From contig NZ_JABFDH010000005.1 of the NCBI RefSeq assembly GCF_013403975.1, forward strand, positions 248,001 to 312,000: 64,000 nt of DNA, written 5' to 3'. Below the pieces are notes generated by a model. That model saw nothing but the letters and a program-made list of their open reading frames with translations, made no database searches and was not told the DNA's origin. Every line of letters begins with the position of its first letter. Positions within the stretch are counted from its first letter, which is position 1. Both the position numbers and the translations under genes were made by a program. Below are positions 26,109 to 35,563 of this stretch, piece by piece. This stretch comes from Winogradskyella ursingii (lineage in GTDB: Bacteria > Bacteroidota > Bacteroidia > Flavobacteriales > Flavobacteriaceae).

Positions 26109-28319
26109 TTAAATTCTCGCAACTTTATCTATTCCGTTTATTTTTTTGAGCTTATCGACAATCTTTTTTAACATGGTTTGGTTTTTCACTTCAACTGTTA
26201 TCTTACCAGAGAATACACCATCATCACTAGAAAAACTGATACTTTTCATGTTAACGTGCATTGTTTGCGAAATCAATTTTGTAATGTCATTGACCAAACC
26301 AAGATTGTCTATTCCTGATAGTGAAATTTGTGAAGTATAAACCTGCTGGGTTGAATCTATCCATTTTGCAGGCATAATTCTATAGGCGTAGTTAGATTGC
26401 AGACTCAACGCGTTCGGACAATTCTTTTTGTGCACCTTAATACCATCGTTAATTGTTACAAATCCAAAAACTTTGTCCCCTGGAATTGGGTTACAGCAAT
26501 TGGCAAGTGTATAATTTAAATGTTCTTCCTCTTTGCCAAAGACCAGCATATCGTACTTAGAGGTTATTTCCTCTTTATCAATATTTTTAGGTGTATCTGG
26601 CTTCCTGATTTTGTTTTTAATGTAAGACATAAACGCGTTGCTTCGGGAAGAAGCAAATGCCTTGAGCTTTGTATTGTCTATTGAGCCAATGCCAACTCTG
26701 TAAAACAAATCCAAAGAAGTGCTCAGCTTAAAATAATTGACAAGTTCGTTGATTGATTTTTCATTCAACGTAATTTTGAGCTGTTTGAGTTTTCGTCTAA
26801 GAATTTCCTTGCCTTCTTCGGCAATTTCTTTGGTATGAGCGTTTAGTGCAGATTTAATTTTGCTACGTGCTCGAGCTGTTGTGGCATAATCCAGCCAGTT
26901 GACGTTAGGTTTTGCATTTTCTGCCGTGAGGATTTCTACCCGATCGCCACTTTCTAGTTCGTGACTTAAAGGCACCAGTTTTCCGTTGACTTTTGCTCCT
27001 CGGGTTTTCATGCCAACTTCAGTATGAATGCTGAAGGCGAAGTCCAGAGGTGTGGCTCCCTTTGGAAGCGATTTTAAATCACCTTTGGGTGAAAACACAA
27101 AAATTTCCTTAGAATATAGGTTGAGTTTAAACTGCTCTACAAAATCTACCGCATCTGCTTCGTTGTTTTCCAAAGCTTCTTGCAGTCGATTGATCCAAAG
27201 GTCTAAACTGTCATCCTTATCATCTTTATTCTTGTATTTGTAATGTGCGGCATAGCCTTTTTCTGCAATCTCATTCATGCGTTCACTACGTATTTGGACT
27301 TCTACCCAACGACTTTTTGGTCCGACAACAGTAATGTGCAAAGCTTCATATCCTGTAGATTTTGGTGACGAAATCCAATCCCTTAGTCTTACAGGATTGG
27401 GCGTAAAATGGTCTGTAACAACCGAATATATTTTCCAAGCTAGAAATTTTTCGTTTTCTAAATCAGACTTATAGACAATTCTTACAGCGAATTTGTCATA
27501 AACTTCATCAAAAGAAACCCCTTGTTTTACCATTTTTCTACGAATACTAAAAATGGATTTTGGACGACCTTTAATTTCGTAATTGAGCCCTTCTTTGTTT
27601 AGGGAATCCTCAATTACTTTTGAGAATGCTTTGATGTACGCGTCCTGATCTTCCTTACTTTCTTTTAGCCTCGTCAGAATATCGTCATAAACTTCGGGCT
27701 CTGTATATTTGAGGCCAAGATCCTCGAGTTCTGTTTTAATATTATAAAGCCCAATTCTGTGCGCTAGTGGAGCATATATGTATAAAGTTTCAGAGGCAAT
27801 TTTGACTTGTTTATCTGGACGCATAGCATCCATCGTCTGCATATTGTGCAGTCGGTCTGCTATTTTAATTATAATTACCCGGACATCCTCATTGAGGGTA
27901 AGTAGCATTTTACGGAAGTTTTCCGCTTGTAACGAGACATCATCCATATCCTTTTTTAAGGAAGAAATTTTGGTAAGACCATCTACAATTCGAGCTACCG
28001 TATCACCAAATAATTGCTCTATATCGGCTAAGGTGTAATTTGGATTGTCCTCAACCACATCATGAAGCAAGGCAGCGGCAATGCTAGTGGCATCCATGCC
28101 AATTTCTTTGGCAACAATTCTAGCAACTGCAATTGGGTGAAAAATATAGGCTTCACCAGACTTTCGTCGCTGGTCTTTGTGTGCATCGACGGCTACCTCA
28201 AACGCATGACGGATTAATTTCTTATCGTCTTTGGTTAGGGTCAGGTAACTTACTTTGAGTAGTTCTTTGTAAGCTTTTGCAATGGCTGCGTTCTCTATTT
28301 CTATCGCCTCGGCTGTCAT
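26109..28319 (-). CDS. rsh: Bifunctional (p)ppGpp synthetase/hydrolase, RelA/SpoT homolog
   Basis: The 736-residue stringent-response enzyme has the full Rsh layout. The HD hydrolase has HKDQRRKSGEAYIFHP and LLHDVVEDN, with intact His and Asp residues. The synthetase has VYDKFAVRIV, RLRDWISSPKSTGYEALH and EVQIRSERMNEIAEKGYAAH. A TGS domain begins at IFVFSPKGDLKSLPKGATPLDFAF. The zinc-finger-like/RIS region has ANCCNPIPGD, and a C-terminal ACT domain ends in MLKKIVDKLKKINGIDKVARI. Both catalytic domains look intact, so it likely makes and degrades (p)ppGpp. It is followed by fur on the same strand after 110 bases. Confidence 0.95.
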   Translation of the reverse strand: MTAEAIEIENAAIAKAYKELLKVSYLTLTKDDKKLIRHAFEVAVDAHKDQRRKSGEAYIFHPIAVARIVAKEIGMDATSIAAALLHDVVEDNPNYTLADIEQLFGDTVARIVDGLTKISSLKKDMDDVSLQAENFRKMLLTLNEDVRVIIIKIADRLHNMQTMDAMRPDKQVKIASETLYIYAPLAHRIGLYNIKTELEDLGLKYTEPEVYDDILTRLKESKEDQDAYIKAFSKVIEDSLNKEGLNYEIKGRPKSIFSIRRKMVKQGVSFDEVYDKFAVRIVYKSDLENEKFLAWKIYSVVTDHFTPNPVRLRDWISSPKSTGYEALHITVVGPKSRWVEVQIRSERMNEIAEKGYAAHYKYKNKDDKDDSLDLWINRLQEALENNEADAVDFVEQFKLNLYSKEIFVFSPKGDLKSLPKGATPLDFAFSIHTEVGMKTRGAKVNGKLVPLSHELESGDRVEILTAENAKPNVNWLDYATTARARSKIKSALNAHTKEIAEEGKEILRRKLKQLKITLNEKSINELVNYFKLSTSLDLFYRVGIGSIDNTKLKAFASSRSNAFMSYIKNKIRKPDTPKNIDKEEITSKYDMLVFGKEEEHLNYTLANCCNPIPGDKVFGFVTINDGIKVHKKNCPNALSLQSNYAYRIMPAKWIDSTQQVYTSQISLSGIDNLGLVNDITKLISQTMHVNMKSISFSSDDGVFSGKITVEVKNQTMLKKIVDKLKKINGIDKVARI

Positions 28320-28502
28320 AGAACTAAAGTAATAAAAGGAAAGTTAATTGGCAATGGTTTTTGAGTTTTGAAGAAAAATAAGTTTGAAAATGAAATATTT
28401 CATTGATGACAACTAATTATAATGACAATAAAGTGACCAATTAAAAGATTATTAAATTTAACTTAGATATGAGAGCTTTAAAATAAAGGAGTCAATAGTT
28501 CA

Positions 28503-28563
28503 TTTTTTTTTTTTTGCGCATAATCGCTTCATACAAAGCAAAGAAAAGCAAAGCAAAGCAAAA
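28503..28563. repeat. Poly-T run and AAAGC-type tandem repeat
   Basis: A run of 13 T (28503-28515) is followed by short tandem copies of CAAAG/AAAGC (about 28534-28563). It lies in the 286-base gap between rsh and pepT, near the pepT stop. No other structure is seen in this gap. Such tracts are prone to slippage and length change. Confidence 0.6.
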
Positions 28564-28605
28564 GTTGCAATTATGTTTTTTTTGAGAAATCCACATATGT
28601 TTGCT

Positions 28606-29859
28606 TTAGGATTGGTCTCTTTCCTGATTCTGTCCGACCAACTCAGCTATTTTGCAAATCACCTCCACAGCTTTTTGCATACTTTCTACTGGCACATACT
28701 CATAACGACCATGGAAGTTATGGCCACCAGCAAAAATGTTTGGACAAGGCAAGCCCATATAAGAAAGTTGTGAACCATCAGTACCTCCTCTAATGGGTTT
28801 AATTAAAGGTTTTATCCCTACGGCCTTCATAGCTTCTTCTGCAATATCAACAATATGCATTACGGGTTCAACCTTTTCTCGCATGTTAAAGTATTGGTCC
28901 TTTATTTCAATATTAAAAACTTCTGATTCAAATTTAGTGTTAAGATCGAATACAATTTTTTCCATTAAAGCTTTTTTAGCCTCAAACTTATCTTTATCAT
29001 GATCACGTAAGATGTACTTTAAAACTGTTTCTTCAACCTTACCTTCTATACTATATAGATGAAAAAATCCTTCGTAACCTTCTGTGTGCTCAGGGGTTTC
29101 CATAGGTGGTAAAGCATTAATAAATTCTGTAGCATAATACATGGAATTTACGAGTTTACCTTTCGCGTAGCCTGGATGTACAATTTTTCCTGTTGCCTTT
29201 ACGGTAACACCGGCTGCATTAAAATTTTCGTATTCGAGCTCACCTATTTGGCTTCCGTCCATAGTATAGGCCCAATCAGCTCCAAATTTTTCGACATCGA
29301 ATTTATGTGCTCCTCGACCAATTTCTTCATCAGGTGTAAATCCAACCCTTATTTTACCGTGTTTTATCTCCGGATGGTTAATGAGATATTCCATAGCAGT
29401 CATAATTTCGGTTATACCTGCTTTATCATCTGCTCCTAATAATGTGGTACCATCGGTTACAATTAACGTTTGGCCTTTGTAAAGCAGTAAATCTTCAAAA
29501 TAATTTGGAGATAGAATGATATTTTGTTCAGCATTAAGTGCAATATCCTTTCCGTCGTAATTTTCGATAACACGAGGTTTTACATTTTTACCCGTAAAAT
29601 CCGGTGTGGTGTCAAAATGTGATATAAAGCCTATGGTTGGTACATCATGATCTACATTACTTGGTAATGTTGCCATGACATATGCATTTTGGTCTATCGT
29701 GACCTCTTTCATCCCAATAGAAATAAGCTCTTTGGTTAGCTTATGTGCTAAATCCCATTGTTTCTCTGTACTTGGTGTGGTTTTTGAATCGGGATCAGAT
29801 TCGGTATCAATTGTTACGTAGCTTATAAATCGATCTATAATCGCTTGTTTTGATGTCAT
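28606..29859 (-). CDS. pepT: Peptidase T (tripeptidase)
   Basis: The 417-residue cytoplasmic M20B metallopeptidase removes N-terminal residues from tripeptides. The start is the ATG at 29859 ([14 protein letters not shown]); the extra 17 codons upstream have no homologous look. Zinc-site segments are present: [34 protein letters not shown], and the C-terminal [17 protein letters not shown] with [12 protein letters not shown]. Length fits the family (about 410). It is divergent from pyrD. Confidence 0.95.
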   Translation of the reverse strand: MTSKQAIIDRFISYVTIDTESDPDSKTTPSTEKQWDLAHKLTKELISIGMKEVTIDQNAYVMATLPSNVDHDVPTIGFISHFDTTPDFTGKNVKPRVIENYDGKDIALNAEQNIILSPNYFEDLLLYKGQTLIVTDGTTLLGADDKAGITEIMTAMEYLINHPEIKHGKIRVGFTPDEEIGRGAHKFDVEKFGADWAYTMDGSQIGELEYENFNAAGVTVKATGKIVHPGYAKGKLVNSMYYATEFINALPPMETPEHTEGYEGFFHLYSIEGKVEETVLKYILRDHDKDKFEAKKALMEKIVFDLNTKFESEVFNIEIKDQYFNMREKVEPVMHIVDIAEEAMKAVGIKPLIKPIRGGTDGSQLSYMGLPCPNIFAGGHNFHGRYEYVPVESMQKAVEVICKIAELVGQNQERDQS

Positions 29860-29949
29860 AGTAATAGGGAGATTGCATTCAAAAATAGTTACAACAATTT
29901 TAAGGTACAAGTGTAAGCTTGGTTTCTTTTTAGTTATATTGAATTGGTT

Positions 29950-29957
29950 TATTTTTG
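29950..29957 (+). promoter_or_regulatory. -7 box for pyrD
   Basis: TATTTTTG matches TAnnTTTG and lies 18 bases before the pyrD ATG at 29976. Confidence 0.45.
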
Positions 29958-29975
29958 CTGTTCAAAACCGCCTTC

Positions 29976-31010
29976 ATGTATAAATCAGTCATTCGACCAA
30001 TACTATTTTTTTTCGACCCGGAAAAAGTGCACCATTTTACATTTTCATTAATTCGGAACCTTTCTTTGATCCCTGGAATGAAATGGCTTTTTAAAAGAAT
30101 GTATCTTATTAAAGATGATAAGCTCGAGCAAAATTTATTTGGTTTAACTTTTAAAAATCCTGTGGGCCTCGCAGCAGGTTTTGATAAGGATGCGAAATTA
30201 TATAATGAACTTTCTAATTTTGGTTTTGGTTTTATTGAAATTGGAACTTTGACACCAAAACCGCAAGATGGCAACCCAAAGAAAAGATTGTTTAGACTAA
30301 AGGAAGACTCAGCAATTATTAACCGTATGGGCTTTAATAATGGAGGAGTAGAGGCTGCCGTAAATCGTTTGAAAAATAACAAAGGCGTCTTGGTAGGTGG
30401 TAATATTGGTAAAAATAAAATTACACCTAATGAAAATGCTGTAGAAGATTATAAAATTTGTTTCAATGCATTATTTGAATATGTGGACTATTTTGTTGTG
30501 AATGTAAGCTCGCCAAATACTCCAAACTTACGGGCGCTTCAAGATAAAGAACCTCTAACTGAATTGCTGAAAGCATTACAAGTGCTTAATTTTCAAAAAC
30601 AAAATTCAAAACCTATTCTGTTAAAAATAGCTCCGGATTTAACCAATGAGCAGTTGATGGATATAATAGATATTGTAAAAACTACTAAAATTGATGGTGT
30701 CATTGCGACCAATACTACAATATCGAGAGAAGGATTGTTTAGTGAAAACAAAGTTGAAATGGGAGGTTTGAGCGGACAACCTTTAACGAAAAAGTCTACA
30801 GAGGTCATAAGATTTTTAGCAGAGAAAAGTAATAAGGCATTTCCGATCATTGGTGTAGGAGGTATTCATTCTGTCGAAGACGCCATTGAAAAATTAGATG
30901 CAGGTGCAGATTTACTTCAGCTTTATACAGGTTTTATTTATGAGGGTCCAAGATTGGTGAGAGACATTAATAAGGCTTTGTTAAAACATAGAATTAATGA
31001 AAAACGATAA
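29976..31010 (+). CDS. pyrD: Dihydroorotate dehydrogenase (quinone), class 2
   Basis: The 344-residue membrane-associated FMN enzyme oxidises dihydroorotate to orotate and passes electrons to menaquinone. The start is ATG 29976 ([20 protein letters not shown]), giving the N-terminal helical membrane-binding part of class 2. FMN and substrate motifs: [34 protein letters not shown] with Ser at the catalytic-base position, [10 protein letters not shown], and IIGVGGIHS. The catalytic Ser and N-terminal extension exclude class 1. Confidence 0.95.
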   Translation: MYKSVIRPILFFFDPEKVHHFTFSLIRNLSLIPGMKWLFKRMYLIKDDKLEQNLFGLTFKNPVGLAAGFDKDAKLYNELSNFGFGFIEIGTLTPKPQDGNPKKRLFRLKEDSAIINRMGFNNGGVEAAVNRLKNNKGVLVGGNIGKNKITPNENAVEDYKICFNALFEYVDYFVVNVSSPNTPNLRALQDKEPLTELLKALQVLNFQKQNSKPILLKIAPDLTNEQLMDIIDIVKTTKIDGVIATNTTISREGLFSENKVEMGGLSGQPLTKKSTEVIRFLAEKSNKAFPIIGVGGIHSVEDAIEKLDAGADLLQLYTGFIYEGPRLVRDINKALLKHRINEKR

Positions 31011-31057
31011 AGGATAGTAGTAGCCGTTTTTATACTAATTGACATGAACTTTTTCAG

Positions 31058-31675
31058 TTGAACGATGAAATCTTAATATCTTTTGCACTAGCAACGTCGG
31101 CACTGGCTGTTTCGCCAGGACCAGATAATATTTATGTGTTGGTACAGAGCATAACCAATGGTAAAAAACATGGTTTAGCAACTGTTTGTGGCCTTATTAC
31201 AGGCTGTATAATTCATACCACATTGTTAGCCTTTGGTGTATCTGCCATAATCAAGGCGAACGAAAATTTGTTTTTTGGTATTAAAATTTTGGGAGCAATT
31301 TACCTTCTGTATTTGGCATACAAGGTTTTTAAATCTGATGCTAAATTGAAAATAGATGAAAATAACGCCAAAGACAAGAGCTTAAAAGAATTGTTTGTTC
31401 AAGGATTCTTTATGAACGTTCTTAATCCCAAAGTGACCATTTTCTTTTTGGCATTTTTTCCAGCCTTTCTGTTTAGTGAGACTTTAAGTACAGTTATTCA
31501 ATTTTATATACTTGGCGGTATTTTCGTGCTAGTTTCATTCGTTATTTTTGCCGCTATTGCACTTTTGGCAGGACAGATTAAAACTTATATAACTAAGAAT
31601 GATTATTTCGGAGTGGTTTTAAAATGGCTCCAGATAGTGGTATTTATAGGCATAGCAGTTTTTATTCTTATATAA
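31058..31675 (+). CDS. LysE/RhtB family amino-acid exporter
   Basis: The 205-residue inner-membrane protein has six hydrophobic segments and the family signature SPGPDNIYVLVQSITNGKKHGL near residues 19-40, then GAIYLLYLAYKVFKS and FMNVLNPKVTIFFLAFFPAF. It would export an amino acid such as homoserine, threonine or lysine. The start is TTG 31058 (then AAC GAT GAA); no in-frame ATG lies before the first membrane segment. It lies 47 bases after pyrD and may be co-transcribed. Confidence 0.87.
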   Translation: MNDEILISFALATSALAVSPGPDNIYVLVQSITNGKKHGLATVCGLITGCIIHTTLLAFGVSAIIKANENLFFGIKILGAIYLLYLAYKVFKSDAKLKIDENNAKDKSLKELFVQGFFMNVLNPKVTIFFLAFFPAFLFSETLSTVIQFYILGGIFVLVSFVIFAAIALLAGQIKTYITKNDYFGVVLKWLQIVVFIGIAVFILI

Positions 31676-31795
31676 TCGTATCATTAAAAATCAACTTGAC
31701 AAGAATTTTATTCGAGCCAATTCTTGAAATTCGTGAAACAAAAAACCACTCAACTTCAAATTAAGTTTCCGCTTCGTTTTCAACTTCAACTAACG

Positions 31796-31803
31796 TATAT
31801 TTG
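31796..31803 (+). promoter_or_regulatory. -7 box for the HMG-CoA lyase gene
   Basis: TATATTTG, a full TAnnTTTG match, ends 5 bases before the ATG at 31809. The transcript would be leaderless or nearly so. Confidence 0.5.
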
Positions 31804-31808
31804 AACCA

Positions 31809-32672
31809 ATGGAAAAAACGGTAAAATTTATTGAATGTCCACGGGATGCCATGCAAGGTATCAAAGACTTTATTCCTACCGAAAAGAAGGTGCAATACAT
31901 CCAATCCTTGCTCCGTGTTGGTTTTGATACTATTGATTTTGGTAGTTTTGTCTCGCCAAAAGCTATACCGCAAATGGTAGATACTGCTGAGGTTTTGGCC
32001 CAGTTGGATTTAGGTGCAACAGAAAGTCAGCTGCTCGCTATCATCGCCAATACGAGAGGCGCAAATGATGCATCTGTACATCCTGAAATTGATTATCTGG
32101 GTTTTCCATTTTCTATCTCTGAAAATTTTCAAATGCGAAATACGCACAAGACCATTGCACAATCAGTTGTGACTCTTTCGGAAATTTTAGAGATTGCAGA
32201 TAAATGTAACAAAGAAGTCGTGGTATATGTCTCCATGGGTTTTGGTAATCCATATGGTGATCCTTGGAATGTTGATATCGTTGGAGACTGGACAGAGCGA
32301 TTATCTAAAATGGGAGTCAAGATTCTATCGTTAAGTGATACTATCGGAAGTTCAGATCCTGAAAATATTGATTATTTATTTTCAAATTTAATTCCAAAAT
32401 ATCCAAATATTGAGTTTGGTGCACATCTTCACACGACACCTACCACATGGTTTGAGAAAATTGATTCAGCTTACAAAGCTGGATGCCGACGTTTTGATGG
32501 TGCCATACAAGGTTTTGGTGGTTGTCCAATGGCAAAGGATGATCTTACGGGCAATATGCCTACGGAAAAGATGCTATCGTACTTCACACAGAAAAAAGCA
32601 CACAATCTTAATGCAATGAGTTTTGAAAGTGCTTATAATGAAGCCACCAAAATTTTTACAACGTATCATTAG
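31809..32672 (+). CDS. Hydroxymethylglutaryl-CoA lyase
   Basis: The 287-residue TIM-barrel enzyme cleaves HMG-CoA to acetyl-CoA and acetoacetate, in leucine breakdown. The first strand IECPRDAMQG has the catalytic Arg-Asp pair, FGAHLHTTP gives the two metal-binding histidines, and FGGCPMAKDDLTGNMPTE carries the active-site Cys loop. The ECPRD variant, in place of the usual EVGPRDGLQ, fits Bacteroidota homologues. It stands as a single-gene unit. Confidence 0.92.
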   Translation: MEKTVKFIECPRDAMQGIKDFIPTEKKVQYIQSLLRVGFDTIDFGSFVSPKAIPQMVDTAEVLAQLDLGATESQLLAIIANTRGANDASVHPEIDYLGFPFSISENFQMRNTHKTIAQSVVTLSEILEIADKCNKEVVVYVSMGFGNPYGDPWNVDIVGDWTERLSKMGVKILSLSDTIGSSDPENIDYLFSNLIPKYPNIEFGAHLHTTPTTWFEKIDSAYKAGCRRFDGAIQGFGGCPMAKDDLTGNMPTEKMLSYFTQKKAHNLNAMSFESAYNEATKIFTTYH

Positions 32673-32800
32673 TCGATGCTTGTTTTTCTTCAGCTTGAGT
32701 TTGTTTTAACTCACAAATAAATACCTTGAACGATTAAGTTTTTCATTCTCAAAAGTTTATGTTAAGATTGGTATACAGTTACCATTTTTCACTGACTTAA

Positions 32801-33142
32801 ATGAAGCTAAGACAAAAAATAGGCGTTCTTTTTATTGTTTCACAAATAGCTCTAATTATTTACGCAAGGTTTGTCCCAGAACGTTTTTTCTGCTGGGCAC
32901 CTTATGATGAGCATACGTATTTGGATATTAATGTCGATGTTAATGGTAAAAAATTATCCAACGAAGAAATAGAAAAGCGTTACCGTTATGTTTCCAAAGG
33001 TTGGGAGCCTCGGAGCATCAATAATGTTTTTAATATTGTAAGGCAGTATGAATCAACTTATGGTAAACAAGATAAGACTTCAGTAAAGATTATATACACA
33101 ACTAATGGTAAGGAAGAACGTATATGGAACTTAGAGCAATAA
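32801..33142 (+). CDS. Small one-TM protein of the HTTM/ATP-grasp operon
   Basis: The 113-residue protein has one hydrophobic segment (about 7-22) with an FVPERFFCWAPYDEHT motif right after it, then a soluble domain rich in charged and Tyr residues (DVNGKKLSNEEIEKRYRY, NNVFNIVRQYESTYG, IIYTTNGKEERIW). It is likely anchored in the inner membrane with its domain on the outside. The gene overlaps the next by 19 bases, so translation is coupled. No known family is recalled; conserved neighbours suggest it is a partner of the HTTM-like protein. Confidence 0.7.
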   Translation: MKLRQKIGVLFIVSQIALIIYARFVPERFFCWAPYDEHTYLDINVDVNGKKLSNEEIEKRYRYVSKGWEPRSINNVFNIVRQYESTYGKQDKTSVKIIYTTNGKEERIWNLEQ

Positions 33143-34251
33143 AATACACGTTCCATAATCGTTATTTTCCATTAAATTTTAATGTAGAAAAAATGCAGCC
33201 CAACATTCTGTTAATGTGTAAGTTGCTGTTTTTGTTGTTAGTGGTTCACGGATTTCATGGATATATAAGTGATCCATTTGTACCATTTTTCAGACTCTTT
33301 GATTTTGTGTTGGATTACCCCAATATTTTTAAGATTACGATAAAAACATTGTTTTTAGGCTCTGGCATATTACTGTTATTTAATGTAAAACCAAGGGCCA
33401 TGTCTATTATCTTGGGTTGCTCTGTTATTTTTATGTTACTGGCTTCTAAATCATTGTTTAGAAATCATTTGTTTATATGTGGTTGTGCCTTTTTATTAGC
33501 AGGATTGACAGATAGAAAAGAGTTTCCGTGGTTGCTCTGCATTCAGTTAAGCTTAGTGTATTTTGGAGCTGTTTTGAATAAAATATTTGAGCCAGATTGG
33601 TGGTCTGGGCAGTTTATGTATAATTGGTTGGTCAACTCAAAAGAGAATCAGTTTTTTATAACATTTTCAAGTTTTTTACCAGATATGTGGTTGGCTAAAA
33701 TCCTTTCATGGAGCTCAATGATAATTGAGTTTACCATTGCTATTCTTTTGTGGTTCAGAAGAAAACATGTATTGGCAGTTTGGATGATTTTATTATTTCA
33801 TTCACTATTATATACTATGACCTTCTTTAGATTTGGCCACTTTTTTGACGATATTGTAATTATATTATTGATTTTCCTGGTATGGCCAAAAACTGAAATA
33901 GTGGTCTTTATTAATAAAAATATCAACTCATTTTTTAGACCAATCGTTGATTTTTATTTTTCGAATAGTACTGTTGTTTACCAAAAAGAATTCAAAGAGA
34001 AAACGTTTTGGCTAAAGGTCGAATCTGACGGAAAAACTTTAATAAATAATTGCGCTCTTAGGCATTTATTAAAATTCACTCCTAACTTCTATATATCAAT
34101 TTTTCTTTTTGATCAACTCATTAGATTTCTATTTAACGGTAGTATAATGCATAGTATCCAGCTTGTTGTTTTTTGGTTAATTGTACTATTCTATTTGCCT
34201 AAAGATTTTACTCGTAAAAGTCCTAAAATTATTGCTTTGAATGAAAACTAA
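33124..34251 (+). CDS. Multi-pass membrane protein, HTTM (gamma-carboxylase-like)
   Basis: The 375-residue protein has about nine hydrophobic segments. The core resembles the HTTM/vitamin K-dependent gamma-carboxylase membrane domain, with the motif SLVYFGAVLNKIFEPDWWSGQ near residues 140-160, which parallels VYFCAGLAKINSDWLF in the HTTM protein at 38.0 kb. Whether it is a carboxylase is unknown; most bacterial HTTM proteins are uncharacterised. It starts inside the 32801 gene and its end overlaps the ATP-grasp gene by 11 bases, so the three are one operon. Confidence 0.75.
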   Translation: MELRAIKYTFHNRYFPLNFNVEKMQPNILLMCKLLFLLLVVHGFHGYISDPFVPFFRLFDFVLDYPNIFKITIKTLFLGSGILLLFNVKPRAMSIILGCSVIFMLLASKSLFRNHLFICGCAFLLAGLTDRKEFPWLLCIQLSLVYFGAVLNKIFEPDWWSGQFMYNWLVNSKENQFFITFSSFLPDMWLAKILSWSSMIIEFTIAILLWFRRKHVLAVWMILLFHSLLYTMTFFRFGHFFDDIVIILLIFLVWPKTEIVVFINKNINSFFRPIVDFYFSNSTVVYQKEFKEKTFWLKVESDGKTLINNCALRHLLKFTPNFYISIFLFDQLIRFLFNGSIMHSIQLVVFWLIVLFYLPKDFTRKSPKIIALNEN

Positions 34252-35386
34252 ATCGAAACAAAATATTATTTCTGTTTTAATACCAGATGGTGAAAGCCAT
34301 ATCTTGCTTTATGTCGTCAATTGTTTGGCTCAAATAAAACATATAGATATTTATGTGATGTCCAATACAAAGTATCACCCAATGCGTTATTCACGCTACA
34401 TTAAAAAATTCACATATTATGCTGAAACAAGCTCAGATTTAGATTGGATTGAAAACATTAATAAAGAAGTAAAACGTCATTCTATCGATGTTGTTATGCC
34501 CATTTTTGAATCACGTATAAAAACTCTGATTCAATACAGGTCAAAAATAATTCAACAAGACCAACTAGGATTATTATCCAATATCGAAGATTACGAAACA
34601 GCTTTCAATAAAAATAAACTGACCAAACATCTTGAGGCCAATCAAATTCCTTATGCAAAATGCACTTTGGTTACTTCTTTTGCCGATTTGGACAAAGTGA
34701 ATGGTTTAAAGTTTCCGGTAATCATTAAACCAGTGGAAGGTTATGGTGGAGGACAGGGCATTTTCAAATTTGATAGTAAAGATGAGCTATTGGCTCATTT
34801 TAAGAAGTATCCAATGATATACAACAATATCGTTCAAGAATATGTTCAAGGATACGATATAGATTGCAGCGTGCTCTGTAAGGACGGACAAATATTGGCA
34901 TACACCATACAAAAAGGCAATATGATTGGGACGCACCAATTTTCACCGCAGTTTGGCGTACAGTTTCAGTATAACAAAAAGCTCATTGATACCGTAAAAC
35001 ACATTATGAAATCCCTCAACTGGAGTGGAGTAGCTCATTTAGATATGCGCTATGATGCACATACCGACCAATATAAAGCCATAGAAATCAACACACGATT
35101 CTGGGTTTCTTTGGAGGCGTCATTGCTCGCTGGCGTAAATTTTCCTTACCTGTATTGTCTTTCAAGTTTAGATAAAGAATTTATAGCGCCAGAATACAAG
35201 GTTATAGACTTTTTGAATTTAAAAGGCTTAATAAAGCAAATAAAAAAAGACAAAAGATTTATTGTAAAATTCAACTTTATAAGAAATAATACTCCTTTAA
35301 AATATTCATTATCAGATCCAATACCAACAATTTATAAGTGGATATGGCGCACTAAAAATATTTTAAAATCTAAAATCAATAAGTGA
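34241..35386 (+). CDS. ATP-grasp carboxylate-amine ligase-like protein
   Basis: The 381-residue protein has a pre-ATP-grasp N-terminal domain, then KFPVIIKPVEGYGGGQGIF (glycine-rich ATP lid, about residues 160-178), NIVQEYVQGYDIDCSVL, and the metal/phosphate region NWSGVAHLDMRY and AIEINTRFWVS. It is of the carbamoyl-phosphate-synthase L-chain-like ATP-grasp type used to join a carboxylate to an amine or other nucleophile. It ends the three-gene operon with the one-TM and HTTM-like proteins. Substrate is unknown. Confidence 0.82.
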   Translation: MKTKSKQNIISVLIPDGESHILLYVVNCLAQIKHIDIYVMSNTKYHPMRYSRYIKKFTYYAETSSDLDWIENINKEVKRHSIDVVMPIFESRIKTLIQYRSKIIQQDQLGLLSNIEDYETAFNKNKLTKHLEANQIPYAKCTLVTSFADLDKVNGLKFPVIIKPVEGYGGGQGIFKFDSKDELLAHFKKYPMIYNNIVQEYVQGYDIDCSVLCKDGQILAYTIQKGNMIGTHQFSPQFGVQFQYNKKLIDTVKHIMKSLNWSGVAHLDMRYDAHTDQYKAIEINTRFWVSLEASLLAGVNFPYLYCLSSLDKEFIAPEYKVIDFLNLKGLIKQIKKDKRFIVKFNFIRNNTPLKYSLSDPIPTIYKWIWRTKNILKSKINK

Positions 35387-35484
35387 GCAGAGCTCACTAA
35401 ATTCTATTGAAATTCATTAAATCGTTAATAATCATCACCTTAAAATTTAATTGATTTTTTATTTAAAATTAATCTAAATAAATT

Positions 35485-35514
35485 TTGTGATTTTGACTTA
35501 CCCTATTATTTTTG
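35485..35514 (+). promoter_or_regulatory. Promoter of the DUF4856-imelysin locus
   Basis: TTG at 35485-35487, a 19-base spacer and TATTTTTG at 35507-35514 form a full Bacteroidota sigma-A promoter. The start codon is 49 bases downstream. A Fur-type operator was not recognised by eye. Confidence 0.7.
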
Positions 35515-35563
35515 CACAAATTATTTATAACAAGTCTTAATAAGAATAACAAAACAGTCAAAA

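Noticed and set aside
28573..28773. 66-codon frame on the plus strand over the pepT end
   Set aside because: It overlaps the pepT C-terminal coding part in antisense and has no family features.
31700..31726. Inverted repeat CAAGAATT / AATTCTTG between the LysE and HMG-CoA lyase genes
   Set aside because: Only 8 bp, AT-rich, no T-tract after it; may be an operator but support is too weak to annotate.
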